Positions 45,045-54,196 of a stretch of 64,000 nt of DNA are shown here, piece after piece (position 1 is the first letter of the stretch; each line of letters starts with the position of its first letter). The DNA is from Patiriisocius sp047730165 (lineage in GTDB: Bacteria; Bacteroidota; Bacteroidia; Flavobacteriales; Flavobacteriaceae): positions 2,852,001 to 2,916,000 of the forward strand of contig NZ_CP159834.1 of NCBI RefSeq assembly GCF_047730165.1, given 5' to 3'. The notes under the pieces were generated by a model. It did no database searches, was not told the origin of the DNA, and saw only the letters and a program-made list of their open reading frames with translations. A program made the position numbers and the translations under genes.

Positions 45045-45932
45045 ATGAAAAACGTAGCAATTATAGGAGCAGGAACAATGGGTAATGGTATTGCGCATAC
45101 GTTTGCTCAAAAAGATTTTAAAGTACAATTAATAGACATTTCTCAAGATTCATTAGATCGTGGGATGGCTACTATCGCTAAGAATCTTGACAGAATGGTC
45201 GCAAAAGAACGCATCTCTGAAGCAGATAAAACGAGCACCTTAGCAAACATAAGCACCTTCACGACTATTACTGAAGGAGTGGCTAATGCTAGTCTTGTTA
45301 TTGAAGCTGCGACGGAAAATCTTGATTTAAAACTGAAGATTTTTAAAGAACTTGATGCTGTATGTTCAGCTAATACGATTTTAGCAACAAACACTTCTTC
45401 TATTTCGATTACTGAGATTGCTGCTGCTACTTCAAGACCAGAAATGGTAATAGGAATGCACTTTATGAATCCAGTGCCAATTATGAAATTGGTCGAAATC
45501 ATTAAAGGATATAGCACAAGTGACGCTACCTACAAAACGGTAGCAGAACTTTCTACAGCACTAGGCAAAGTACCTGTAGAAGTAAATGATTACCCAGGTT
45601 TTGTAGCAAACAGAATCTTAATGCCTATGATTAATGAAGCTGTTGAAACCCTTTACAATGGCGTAGCTGGCGTGAAAGAAATAGACACCGTAATGATGCT
45701 CGGTATGGCACACCCTATGGGTCCATTAGCTTTGGCAGATTTTATTGGTCTTGATGTTTGTTTGTCTATCCTGCACGTAATGTATGACGGGTTTAAAAAC
45801 CCTAAATACGCACCTTGTCCCTTATTAGTAAATATGGTGATGGCTGGAAAACTAGGGTCAAAAAGTGGCGAAGGTTTTTATGACTATTCTCAGAACAGAA
45901 AAGCAGAAGTTGTTTCTGGACAGTTTCTATAA
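45045..45932 (+). CDS. 3-hydroxyacyl-CoA (3-hydroxybutyryl-CoA) dehydrogenase
   Basis: An NAD-dependent dehydrogenase of the single-domain-pair (PaaH/Hbd) type, 295 residues. The NAD motif IIGAGTMGNGIAHTFA starts at about residue 5, and the catalytic His is in GMHFMNPVPIMKLVEII near 137-153. The C-terminal 6-phosphogluconate-like domain starts at VNDYPGFVANRIL. It oxidises 3-hydroxyacyl-CoA in beta-oxidation or butanoate metabolism. The DUF1015 gene follows after 10 bases. Confidence 0.94.
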   Translation: MKNVAIIGAGTMGNGIAHTFAQKDFKVQLIDISQDSLDRGMATIAKNLDRMVAKERISEADKTSTLANISTFTTITEGVANASLVIEAATENLDLKLKIFKELDAVCSANTILATNTSSISITEIAAATSRPEMVIGMHFMNPVPIMKLVEIIKGYSTSDATYKTVAELSTALGKVPVEVNDYPGFVANRILMPMINEAVETLYNGVAGVKEIDTVMMLGMAHPMGPLALADFIGLDVCLSILHVMYDGFKNPKYAPCPLLVNMVMAGKLGSKSGEGFYDYSQNRKAEVVSGQFL

Positions 45933-45942
45933 TACACATTAA

Positions 45943-47181
45943 ATGGCAATAGTTCTTCCTTTTAAAGCGGTACGTCCTACTCGAGATAAGGTGAGTCTCA
46001 TCGCATCACGCTCCTATGATAGTTATAGCAAGGAACAACTGGAAGCACGCTTGCGTGACAATCCTTTTTCATTTTTACACATTGTGAATCCAGGTTATAA
46101 GTACGATAAAGTAATCAGCGGAAAAGAACGGTACACCTTGGTGCGTAACAGATATCAAGAGTTTAAAGAAGATCAATATTTTATAAAAGACGAACAACCT
46201 AGTTATTACGTATACCGCATTGTAAATCGAGATGGTAGTATTTTTAATGGCATCGTAGCCGCTGCAAGTACAGATGACTATGAAGATAATGTGATTAAAA
46301 AACACGAAGAGACACTGCAATACAAAGAGGCGATTTTTGTAGAATACTTAAAAACCGTAGGCTTTAACGCAGAACCCGTGCTCCTAACCTATCCCGATAA
46401 TGACGGGCTCGCGGCTATTATTAAGAAGGTAATGAGTGACCGTCCAGAATATGAATTTACTACCACCTATCGCGACACACACTATGTTTGGCCTGTTTCG
46501 TCTATTGAAATTTTAACAAAAATACAAGACACTTTTACATCCATGGACGCACTGTACATTGCAGATGGCCACCATAGATGCTCTTCTTCTCATTTATTAG
46601 CCAAAAAATCTAAAGAAGAAAATACAGCACATACTGGACAAGAGAACTACAACTACTTTATGAGTTTTCTTATTCCAGAAAGTGATTTGAAAATTTTTGA
46701 ATTTAACCGTCTCGTTAAAGATCTTAATGGATGGGGTAAAGAAGAATTTTTAATCCAACTTGACTCTATGTATCGCATTGAAAACCGTGGATTAGAATAT
46801 TACAAGCCTTCAAAAAAACATCATTTTAGCATGTATCTTGATGGTAGTTTTTACAGTCTTTATTTACGTAAGGGCACCTATGAGATTAACAATGCACTAG
46901 ATAATCTAGATACACAAATTCTTTTTAAAACCATCTTAGAACCTATTTTAGGCATTCAAGATTTACGTAATGATAAACGAATAGAGTATGCAGATGGGAA
47001 AAATGATCTCGCTTTTATTAAGACCGTAGTAGACAGGGGAGATTTTGCCATTGGCTTTGGGTTACTTCCTGTAAATATAGATGAGATGAAAAAGATTGCA
47101 GACGAAAATCTTAAGATGCCACCTAAGAGCACCTACATAGAACCTAAGTTAAGAAGTGGCGTCACTATTTATGAGTTTTAA
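45943..47181 (+). CDS. DUF1015 family protein
   Basis: A 412-residue protein of the DUF1015 family, which is found in many bacteria and often linked to serine biosynthesis genes; no activity is established. The motifs LPFKAVRPT at the N-terminus, NPFSFLHIVNPG near 36-47 and YIADGHHRCSSSHLLA near 203-218 are typical. It is soluble and cytoplasmic. It starts 10 bases after the dehydrogenase, so co-transcription is likely. No serA or serC is nearby, unlike in some relatives. Confidence 0.9.
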   Translation: MAIVLPFKAVRPTRDKVSLIASRSYDSYSKEQLEARLRDNPFSFLHIVNPGYKYDKVISGKERYTLVRNRYQEFKEDQYFIKDEQPSYYVYRIVNRDGSIFNGIVAAASTDDYEDNVIKKHEETLQYKEAIFVEYLKTVGFNAEPVLLTYPDNDGLAAIIKKVMSDRPEYEFTTTYRDTHYVWPVSSIEILTKIQDTFTSMDALYIADGHHRCSSSHLLAKKSKEENTAHTGQENYNYFMSFLIPESDLKIFEFNRLVKDLNGWGKEEFLIQLDSMYRIENRGLEYYKPSKKHHFSMYLDGSFYSLYLRKGTYEINNALDNLDTQILFKTILEPILGIQDLRNDKRIEYADGKNDLAFIKTVVDRGDFAIGFGLLPVNIDEMKKIADENLKMPPKSTYIEPKLRSGVTIYEF

Positions 47182-47275
47182 TGTTTTGATATGATTTTCA
47201 TATTTCTTTGTGAAAATTAAAAATCACCTAGCAACCTCAACTAAGTATGCAGCAAATAAATTGATTAGAATATAT

Positions 47276-47935
47276 ATGTCCATAGTAGAAAATATTAAAA
47301 AGTATCGTGAATTATTACCACAAGGATTGACCCTTGTGGCGGTGTCAAAAACCAAACCCGTGAGCGACTTGATGGAAGCCTATGAAGCGGGGCAACGTAT
47401 TTTTGGAGAAAACAAAATACAAGAAATGACCGCAAAATGGGAAGAAATGCCCAAGGATATCGAGTGGCATATGATAGGTCACATACAAAGAAACAAGGTA
47501 AAATACATGGCACCTTTTGTAAGTCTTATTCACACCGTGGACAGCCTTAAACTGCTGAAAGAAATAAATAAAGAAGCTGCAAAAAACGACCGTACCATTA
47601 ACTGCTTATTGCAGGTTAAGATTGCTAAGGAAGAAAGCAAGTTTGGTTTATCACTAGAAGATGTAACCGCGTTTTTTACTCCGGAAACTCTAAAGTCATT
47701 TGACCATGTCAAGATTATTGGCCTGATGGGAATGGCCACTTTCACAGATGATGAAGCCCAGATTATTTCAGAATTTAAAACATTAAAAAATAGTTTTGAT
47801 GCCTTACAGAAAAACCATCCGTATCTTACTCAACTTTCTATAGGAATGAGTGGCGATTATCAACTTGCCATTGATCAAGGCAGCACCATGGTGCGCATAG
47901 GGAGCTCTATTTTTGGAGCCCGAAATTATAATTAA
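47276..47935 (+). CDS. YggS family PLP homeostasis protein
   Basis: A 219-residue PLP-binding protein (PLPBP/YggS) that balances free pyridoxal phosphate. I take the ATG at 47276 (MSIVENIKKYRELL), which gives the family length, over 47210. The PLP Lys is in LVAVSKTKPVSDL (about residues 19-31). Other features are IFGENKIQEM, WHMIGHIQRNKVKYM and the phosphate-binding GMSGDYQLAIDQGSTMVRIGSSIFG. It is a fold type III TIM barrel with no known catalysis. The next gene begins 10 bases later. Confidence 0.95.
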   Translation: MSIVENIKKYRELLPQGLTLVAVSKTKPVSDLMEAYEAGQRIFGENKIQEMTAKWEEMPKDIEWHMIGHIQRNKVKYMAPFVSLIHTVDSLKLLKEINKEAAKNDRTINCLLQVKIAKEESKFGLSLEDVTAFFTPETLKSFDHVKIIGLMGMATFTDDEAQIISEFKTLKNSFDALQKNHPYLTQLSIGMSGDYQLAIDQGSTMVRIGSSIFGARNYN

Positions 47936-47945
47936 GCAGATACTA

Positions 47946-49328
47946 TTGAACTACGCAATTTTAGACATCGAGACTACCGGAGGGAAGTATAATGAAGAAG
48001 GGATTACAGAGATTGCTATCTACCGCTTTGACGGCGATGAAATAGTAGATCAGTTTTGTAGCCTTGTAAATCCAGAACGTCCCATACAGCCATTTGTGGT
48101 GAACCTCACAGGGATCAACAATGAGATGCTGCGCAACGCCCCTAAGTTTTACGAAGTAGCAAAACGTATTGTTGAGATTACTACTGATTGTATTTTAGTC
48201 GCACATAATGCCCAGTTTGATAATAGAATATTAACGACAGAATTTGACCGTCTAGGTTTTGACTTTAACTTAGAAACGCTTTGTACTGTTGAGCTTGCTA
48301 AAAGTTTGATTCCAGATATGCCTTCTTATAGTTTAGGTAAGCTGGTGAAGTCTTTGGGAATCCCTATCACAGATAGGCACAGAGCTCAAGGAGATGCAAA
48401 GGCAACGGTAGCGCTTTTTAAAATGTTGCTCTTAAGAGATTCTGAAAAAGAAATAGTCAAAGCTTCTATAAAGAAAGAACCAAAGAGGCAATTAGATACA
48501 AAACTGCTGGACCTTATTAAAGATGCTCCATCAGAAACGGGTGTGTATTATATGTACAATGCGAATGGCTCGATCATATACATTGGCAAAAGCAAGAACA
48601 TTAAAAAAAGGCTCACGCAACATTTTACAAACGATAATAGAAAGTCGAGAGAGATTCAATTGCTAGTAGCATCTGTGTCTATCGAAAAAACGGGGAGTGA
48701 ATTGCTAGCCTTATTGGAAGAGAACGATCAAATTAAGAAACACAAACCAAAATTTAATCGCGCCTTGCGTACTGCGATTTTCAATTATCAATTAGAAAGT
48801 TTTATTGACGAAGACGGTTATATCAATCTAAAAATAGAAAAGGCAGATTCCCGAAAAAAAGCGGTCACCACCTTCTCTAATTATCAATCTGCAAAAAGCA
48901 ATCTGGCTAGATATATAGAAACGTATAATCTGTGCCAGCAATTATCAGGTTTTGACAAAGGTACCAGCCCTTGTTTTAATTATGGTATTAAGGAGTGCAA
49001 AGGTGCTTGTATACAAGAAGAAGCGCAAGAAGAATACAACGCAAGAGTCCAGCAATTTTTAGACAAGTACAGTTATAGCAATCAAGATATGCTCATTATT
49101 GATCGAGGTCGATCCATAGAAGAACGGTCTGTGATATCTATTGAAAACGGTGTTTTTAAAGGCTATGGGTATTATAACCTAAACAATCAAATTAATAATC
49201 CCGAAATACTCAAGTCTATTATCAAACCGATGAAAAACAATAGGGACTCACAGCACATTATCCAATCGTATTTAAGAAAGAATAAAGTACACAAGATTGT
49301 AAAGTTAGATGGCAGTTCTACTAATTAA
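47946..49328 (+). CDS. DnaQ-like exonuclease fused to GIY-YIG nuclease
   Basis: A 460-residue two-nuclease fusion. The N-terminal DEDDh exonuclease domain (about 1-165) has AILDIETTGG with the first Asp-Glu pair, a middle HNAQFDNRIL, and the ending HRAQGDAKATV. The C-terminal part holds a GIY-YIG domain (about 195-275, SGVYYMYNANGSIIYIGKSK) as in UvrC and Cho, then a Cys-containing region (CFNYGIKECKGAC). Such fusions are known in other bacteria and probably act in repair. I choose TTG at 47946 because an upstream start overlaps yggS. Confidence 0.88.
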   Translation: MNYAILDIETTGGKYNEEGITEIAIYRFDGDEIVDQFCSLVNPERPIQPFVVNLTGINNEMLRNAPKFYEVAKRIVEITTDCILVAHNAQFDNRILTTEFDRLGFDFNLETLCTVELAKSLIPDMPSYSLGKLVKSLGIPITDRHRAQGDAKATVALFKMLLLRDSEKEIVKASIKKEPKRQLDTKLLDLIKDAPSETGVYYMYNANGSIIYIGKSKNIKKRLTQHFTNDNRKSREIQLLVASVSIEKTGSELLALLEENDQIKKHKPKFNRALRTAIFNYQLESFIDEDGYINLKIEKADSRKKAVTTFSNYQSAKSNLARYIETYNLCQQLSGFDKGTSPCFNYGIKECKGACIQEEAQEEYNARVQQFLDKYSYSNQDMLIIDRGRSIEERSVISIENGVFKGYGYYNLNNQINNPEILKSIIKPMKNNRDSQHIIQSYLRKNKVHKIVKLDGSSTN

Positions 49329-49368
49329 ATAATCTTTATTACATTTACTTTTATAAAATCCTTTTTGA

Positions 49369-50241
49369 TTGAAATTCACAATAGACAATAGCTGGAAAAG
49401 CAAACTTCACACCATCATATATGAAGCAGATTCCCCCATGGGAAAGATTTTTGATGTCGTTCTTTTGATTTTGATTCTAGTCAGTGTTGTTTTTGTGATG
49501 CTGGAGAGTGTGAAAGGTTTTCCAGAAGAAGTATATGACATCCTGTATTATGGGGAGTGGGTAATTACGATCTTTTTTACATTTGAGTATATCGCGAGAG
49601 TAATCACCATTAAAAAACCATCGAGCTATATTTTTAGTTTTTATGGAATTATTGATTTTCTATCCACCGTCCCATTGTACCTATCTTTTATTTTAGTAGG
49701 AAGTAATGTACTCCTTACGGTACGAGCACTAAGACTCTTGAGAGTATTCAGGATCTTAAAAATAACACGGTATGTAGGTGAATCAAATAAACTTATTTCG
49801 GCACTTAAGGAGAGTAGACCAAAAATTTTAGTCTTCTTATTTTTCGTAATTATCATCTCTATTATTGCAGGTACGGTAATGTATCTGGTTGAGGGAGAAG
49901 AGAGCGGCTTTGTAAGCATCCCTGTGAGCGTTTATTGGTGTATCGTAACATTGACTACGGTAGGCTTTGGAGACATCGCACCAGTAACTCCTCTAGGACA
50001 ATTAATCGCAGCATTTATTATGATTATGGGGTACGGCATCATTGCAGTACCTACAGGTATTGTGAGTGCAGAATATGCAAAAAGCACCAGCAAAGCAAAA
50101 CCGGATGATGACCATTATGTACATGTAAACTCACAAGCCTGTCGCAACTGTGGGGCCAGTAAACATCGTGACGACGCAGATTTCTGTCATCACTGCGGAG
50201 ATCAGCTACATCCCGAAGATATTCTAGAAAAAGATGCTTAA
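49369..50241 (+). CDS. Voltage-gated-type potassium channel with zinc-ribbon tail
   Basis: A 290-residue six-helix ion channel of the Kv type. S1-S3 lie at about 25-120, and S4 is arginine-rich: VRALRLLRVFRILKITRY, about 118-135. The pore filter is TTVGFGD (about 196-202), a TVGYGD variant, which predicts K+ selectivity. The cytoplasmic C-terminus ends in a zinc ribbon: CRNCGASKHRDDADFCHHCG (about 257-276). The start is TTG at 49369. The stop overlaps the miaA ATG by 8 bases. It lies in the inner membrane. Confidence 0.9.
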   Translation: MKFTIDNSWKSKLHTIIYEADSPMGKIFDVVLLILILVSVVFVMLESVKGFPEEVYDILYYGEWVITIFFTFEYIARVITIKKPSSYIFSFYGIIDFLSTVPLYLSFILVGSNVLLTVRALRLLRVFRILKITRYVGESNKLISALKESRPKILVFLFFVIIISIIAGTVMYLVEGEESGFVSIPVSVYWCIVTLTTVGFGDIAPVTPLGQLIAAFIMIMGYGIIAVPTGIVSAEYAKSTSKAKPDDDHYVHVNSQACRNCGASKHRDDADFCHHCGDQLHPEDILEKDA

Positions 50242-51145
50242 GAAGCCCACTTTAATCTGTGTAGTTGGACCTACGGCTATTGGCAAAACAGCCCTTTCTA
50301 TTAAACTAGCGCAGCATTTTTCTTCGGAAATTTTATCTGCCGATTCCCGTCAGTTTTATAGAGAAATGTCTATCGGAACCGCTGCACCTTCTGCAGCTGA
50401 ATTATCCCAAGCACCACATCATTTCATTCATAATAAAAGTATTCACGATTCCTACTCTGTGGGTGATTTTGAAAAAGATGCTATAGGTTTTTTGTCAGAC
50501 TATTTCCAAAGTAATAAATATGCCATTCTCGTAGGTGGCTCCGGACTTTATATAGATGCCGTAGTTTATGGTCTCAATACATTTCCTGAAATTGCAGAGG
50601 GTACCCGAGAGCGGCTAGAAGAAAGGTTAGCTATAGCGGGAATAACTTCTTTACAACAAGAATTAAAAGAAAAAGATTCTGTTTATTATGCGGCTGCAGA
50701 CATTCAAAACCCACGACGACTCATTAGAGCATTAGAAGTGATTGAAACTTCTGGAAAGCCTTTTTCATCCTTTAGAAAGGGATTGAATACACTGCGTGAT
50801 TTTGACACCATTTTTATTGGTCTCGATGCAGACAGAGCGATTATCTATGATCGTATCAATCGCCGTGTAGACCAGATGATTGAGCAGGGATTGGTTTCTG
50901 AAGCTCAGGGTTTGTATAAGTTTAAAGAATTAAATGCTTTAAAGACCGTGGGATACAGAGAGCTTTTTGAGTTTTTTGATGGCACGATTAGTCAAGAATT
51001 TGCTGTTTCAGAAATAAAGAAAAACTCCCGCCGTTTTTCCAAAAGACAAGGCACTTGGTTTAGAAAGAACGAGGAAACCTGTTGGTTTGATTACGGTGAT
51101 CCAGTTGAAGAGATCATAGAACACATCATAAAAAAAGCGCCCTAA
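50234..51145 (+). CDS. miaA: tRNA dimethylallyltransferase
   Basis: Adds a dimethylallyl group to A37 of tRNAs that read UNN codons. It is 303 residues. The P-loop GPTAIGKTAL is at about residues 12-21, SADSRQFYREMSIGTAAPS at about 35-53 and GGSGLYIDAVVYGL near 99-112. It overlaps the ion channel gene by 8 bases, so the two are translationally coupled although their functions do not obviously relate. The stop codon lies in the loop of its own terminator. Confidence 0.96.
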   Translation: MLKKPTLICVVGPTAIGKTALSIKLAQHFSSEILSADSRQFYREMSIGTAAPSAAELSQAPHHFIHNKSIHDSYSVGDFEKDAIGFLSDYFQSNKYAILVGGSGLYIDAVVYGLNTFPEIAEGTRERLEERLAIAGITSLQQELKEKDSVYYAAADIQNPRRLIRALEVIETSGKPFSSFRKGLNTLRDFDTIFIGLDADRAIIYDRINRRVDQMIEQGLVSEAQGLYKFKELNALKTVGYRELFEFFDGTISQEFAVSEIKKNSRRFSKRQGTWFRKNEETCWFDYGDPVEEIIEHIIKKAP

Positions 51146-51157
51146 ACAGGCGCTTTT
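51133..51157 (+). terminator. Terminator of miaA, overlapping its stop
   Basis: AAAAGCGCC pairs with GGCGCTTTT around a 7-base loop that contains the miaA TAA. The T-run is short (4). Confidence 0.75.
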
Positions 51158-51270
51158 CTACTTATATCCTAATAATATATCATACGCATCAATTTTACAA
51201 AAGCGCTATAAATTTTTAACAAAAAAAATATATTGCTCCGCTCTAAGTTAACGTCAATATCTGCCCTATT

Positions 51271-51987
51271 TTAATTGTCCACTTCGCTTTTAACAACAAG
51301 TCTAAAACCTTCTCCGTGGATGTTAATAATCTCCACATCGTCTTCCTTGCTCAGATACTTACGCAGTTTTGCGATATATACATCCATACTTCTAGATGTG
51401 AAATAGTTGTCGTCACGCCAGATTTTTGTCAATGCTAATTCTCGAGGCATTAGATCATTTTTGTGCAAGGCCAATAAACGCAATAATTCATTCTCTTTAG
51501 GAGATAACTTTATTGGATTTTCTTTCTTGTAAGTTAAAAAACGAAGTTTTGAATTTAGGAAAAAATGACCCACTTCAAACTCAAACTGTTTGCTATCTGC
51601 AACACTATCTGTAGCTTTACGCTGGATAATTGCTTTGATTTTCATTAATAGCACTTCACTATCAAAAGGCTTATTTAAATAATCATCCGCCCCTACCTTG
51701 TAACCTTTAAGTACATCTTCTTTCATAGCCTTTGCCGTCAAGAAAATAATAGGTACTTCTTCATTCTTCTCACGTATTTCTTTTGCCAATGTAAAGCCAT
51801 CTTTATAAGGCATCATTACATCTAGTATACATAGATCATAATCGTCCTTTTTAAATTTTTCAAAACCCTCCATTCCATTTTTAGCATGAGTGACATTGTA
51901 ATCGTTCATTGCTAAATAATCTTTAAGCACCGTTCCAAAGTTTGGATCGTCTTCTACGAGTAAAATTTTTTTGTTCTCAGTTTCCAT
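51271..51987 (-). CDS. OmpR-family response regulator (RprY-like)
   Basis: A 238-residue two-component regulator. The receiver domain (about 1-120) has the acidic pair in KILLVEDDPNFG, the phospho-acceptor Asp in LCILDVMMPYKDGF (about 55) and the Lys in NKPFDSE. The winged-helix DNA-binding domain (about 135-235) includes LSPKENELLRLLALHKND and SRSMDVYIAKLRKYL. It follows its histidine kinase gene after 22 bases. The pair resembles RprX/RprY of Bacteroidota. The signal is unknown. Confidence 0.93.
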   Translation of the reverse strand: METENKKILLVEDDPNFGTVLKDYLAMNDYNVTHAKNGMEGFEKFKKDDYDLCILDVMMPYKDGFTLAKEIREKNEEVPIIFLTAKAMKEDVLKGYKVGADDYLNKPFDSEVLLMKIKAIIQRKATDSVADSKQFEFEVGHFFLNSKLRFLTYKKENPIKLSPKENELLRLLALHKNDLMPRELALTKIWRDDNYFTSRSMDVYIAKLRKYLSKEDDVEIINIHGEGFRLVVKSEVDN

Positions 51988-52009
51988 AGATTAAATTATT
52001 AGGTTTAGA

Positions 52010-53539
52010 TTAAGTTATTAGGTGTAGTTTAATTATAAATGTAGTTCCTTTATTTAGTTCAGATTCTACCAAGATTTCTGCATCGTGGTCATCTAATATT
52101 TGTTTTACGTATGAAAGACCCAACCCATGACCTTTTACATTGTGGACATCTCCTGTAGCTTCCCGATAAAACTTTTCAAAAATCTTTTTAGACACTGATT
52201 TTGTCATCCCTGAGCCTTGATCTCTTATTTTAAGAACAACAAAGTCTTTTACATTCTCAGTATAAACATCAATTTTAGGGGAATTTTCGCTATATTTAAT
52301 AGCATTGTCTAAAATATTTACAACTACATTAGTTAAATGTGAGTTATTTGCTAGTACAGAACTTTTAAAAGCTCCCAAATGTGTATTTATATACCCTTCT
52401 CTATCCTCAACAATAAGCTGAACGTGTGATATAGCATCTACAATGACGTCGTGTAATTTTACGCGTTCCTTTGCTAAGTCCAATTCATTCTTATCCAGCT
52501 TAGAGATTCGTAATACATTTTCTACTTGAGCGTGCATTCTTTTATTTTCTTCCCGAATCATCCCCAAGTAGCGATCTAAGAACTCTTTATTATCTTTCAC
52601 CTTAGGATTTTTAAGCGCGTCTAGTGCAAGGTTTATGGTCGCAATAGGTGTCTTAAACTCGTGGGTCATATTATTTATAAAATCAGTCTTTATACGGGAT
52701 ATCTGCCTTTGTTGAAAGATTTGCTTTACAGCACTATAAAAAGCCCAAATTATTACTCCGGTAAACATGAGTGACAAAATAGCCATCCCCAAAATACTAT
52801 TTAAGACAACGCTTTCTTGATTTATTAAGTTAACAAAGAGTTGATACTTAGTTTGCAATTTATCATCAACAAAAAGGGAAACGCTATATGTGGTTTCTGG
52901 TTTTAGAATAAAATCTTCTGTCCCTACCTTTGTTGCAAGATCATTATTGAATACCGAAAAATCATAAACGGGCTGAACGCCTCGTTTATTTAACTCGTGA
53001 TCAAGTATGGTTTGTATCTCATGTACTGATACTCTTCTATGCAGTGGAGTTTCGGTAGCGATTAATTTAAATACTTTTTCAAATTGTATTCTTTCATAGC
53101 CTTTTAATCTTCTAAAGGTATCTTCACCTTGTGCAACGTCTTCTTCTTTATTTTTAGATAATGAATTAAACCTGAAAGAATCCCTGTCTATAGACATCAA
53201 ATCTGCAGATAATTTGAAATCTTCTTCAATCACGGCATTTGAAAAAATTAATTCCTCTGTTCCGTTGTCCTTTTTAATCGCATACATCAATTCACTCATC
53301 GGAATACTTCCTCCAGTTTCCGAGTCGTTTATAATGGAGTTATATGCAGTATAGTATTTCTCTAATTCTTTTAATTGAATTTTTTTAGCGGTGTCAATTA
53401 ACGAATTTCTAATATTGGTGATATACTGCTCTTCTGTAGTATAATAGGCATTTTTAATCCAATATCCTTGAACAAAAGTGATCCCTATTAAGGATAAGCT
53501 CATAAAAATAAGAAGTATTATAAACAGCTTTTTGTTCAT
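52010..53539 (-). CDS. Sensor histidine kinase (RprX-like)
   Basis: A 509-residue membrane kinase. The first helix is near residues 4-25 (KLFIILLIFMSLSLIGITF) and the second near 245-270, with a periplasmic sensor of about 220 residues between. The H-box is MTHEFKTPIATINLALDAL (His near 290), the N-box NVVVNILDNAIKYSENSP, and the G-boxes RDQGSGM and GHGLGLSYVKQIL. The ATG at 53539 is preferred because the upstream start at 53563 adds a Cys-bearing extension before the membrane helix. It forms a pair with the response regulator gene downstream. Confidence 0.92.
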   Translation of the reverse strand: MNKKLFIILLIFMSLSLIGITFVQGYWIKNAYYTTEEQYITNIRNSLIDTAKKIQLKELEKYYTAYNSIINDSETGGSIPMSELMYAIKKDNGTEELIFSNAVIEEDFKLSADLMSIDRDSFRFNSLSKNKEEDVAQGEDTFRRLKGYERIQFEKVFKLIATETPLHRRVSVHEIQTILDHELNKRGVQPVYDFSVFNNDLATKVGTEDFILKPETTYSVSLFVDDKLQTKYQLFVNLINQESVVLNSILGMAILSLMFTGVIIWAFYSAVKQIFQQRQISRIKTDFINNMTHEFKTPIATINLALDALKNPKVKDNKEFLDRYLGMIREENKRMHAQVENVLRISKLDKNELDLAKERVKLHDVIVDAISHVQLIVEDREGYINTHLGAFKSSVLANNSHLTNVVVNILDNAIKYSENSPKIDVYTENVKDFVVLKIRDQGSGMTKSVSKKIFEKFYREATGDVHNVKGHGLGLSYVKQILDDHDAEILVESELNKGTTFIIKLHLIT

Positions 53540-53602
53540 TTGACAAAAATAAGACTTTAACATTTATGAAGAGTCCTTTTAACCAAATGTTAACAAACTA
53601 AA

Positions 53603-54196
53603 CTATTTAGTCTTTACAGGGCCTAGAAGTAGTTTATGCAGCTTTTTTACCTGCTTTTTAGTTGCGTCAAGACTATCATTAACTATCACATAATCGGCTT
53701 TATTATCACGATAATCGTCGTTTGTCTGATTCTGAATTCTTGCTTCTATATCTTTTAAGGAACTATTATCCCGCTTCAAAACTCTTTGCATTCGCATCTC
53801 TAAGGGAGCCGAGACCGTAATTGTAGCGTCACAAATAGCATCTCCTCCTGTTTCAAAAAGTATCGCAGATTCTTTCATACAATAAGGCGCATCTTGCTGT
53901 GCCAACCATCTCTTAAATTTTTTTGCTACTTTAGGATGTATGATTGCATTTAGTGCAGCCAAGAGTGTCTTATCATTAAATACCTGAGAAGCAATGTATT
54001 TTCTGTCTGGACTTGTATCAACATATGCCTTATCGCCAAGTAAGGCTACTATTTTACGTCGCACTACTTTTGAGGTATTTAACAGCCATTTTCCTTCATC
54101 ATCAGCAATAAACACAGGGACCCCTAAATCTGCAAACATAGAAGCTACTGTGCTTTTTCCGCTTCCTATTCCACCTGTGAGTCCTACAATTTTCAT
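53603..54196 (-). CDS. coaE: Dephospho-CoA kinase
   Basis: The last step of CoA synthesis, phosphorylating dephospho-CoA at the 3' hydroxyl. It is 197 residues. The P-loop GGIGSGKSTV is at about residues 8-17, and ADDEGKWLL and the NAIIHPKV region (about 84-91) are typical. It overlaps the YbbR-like gene by 4 bases (ATGA), so the two are coupled. coaBC, another CoA gene, lies 7 kb away on the same strand. Confidence 0.94.
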   Translation of the reverse strand: MKIVGLTGGIGSGKSTVASMFADLGVPVFIADDEGKWLLNTSKVVRRKIVALLGDKAYVDTSPDRKYIASQVFNDKTLLAALNAIIHPKVAKKFKRWLAQQDAPYCMKESAILFETGGDAICDATITVSAPLEMRMQRVLKRDNSSLKDIEARIQNQTNDDYRDNKADYVIVNDSLDATKKQVKKLHKLLLGPVKTK

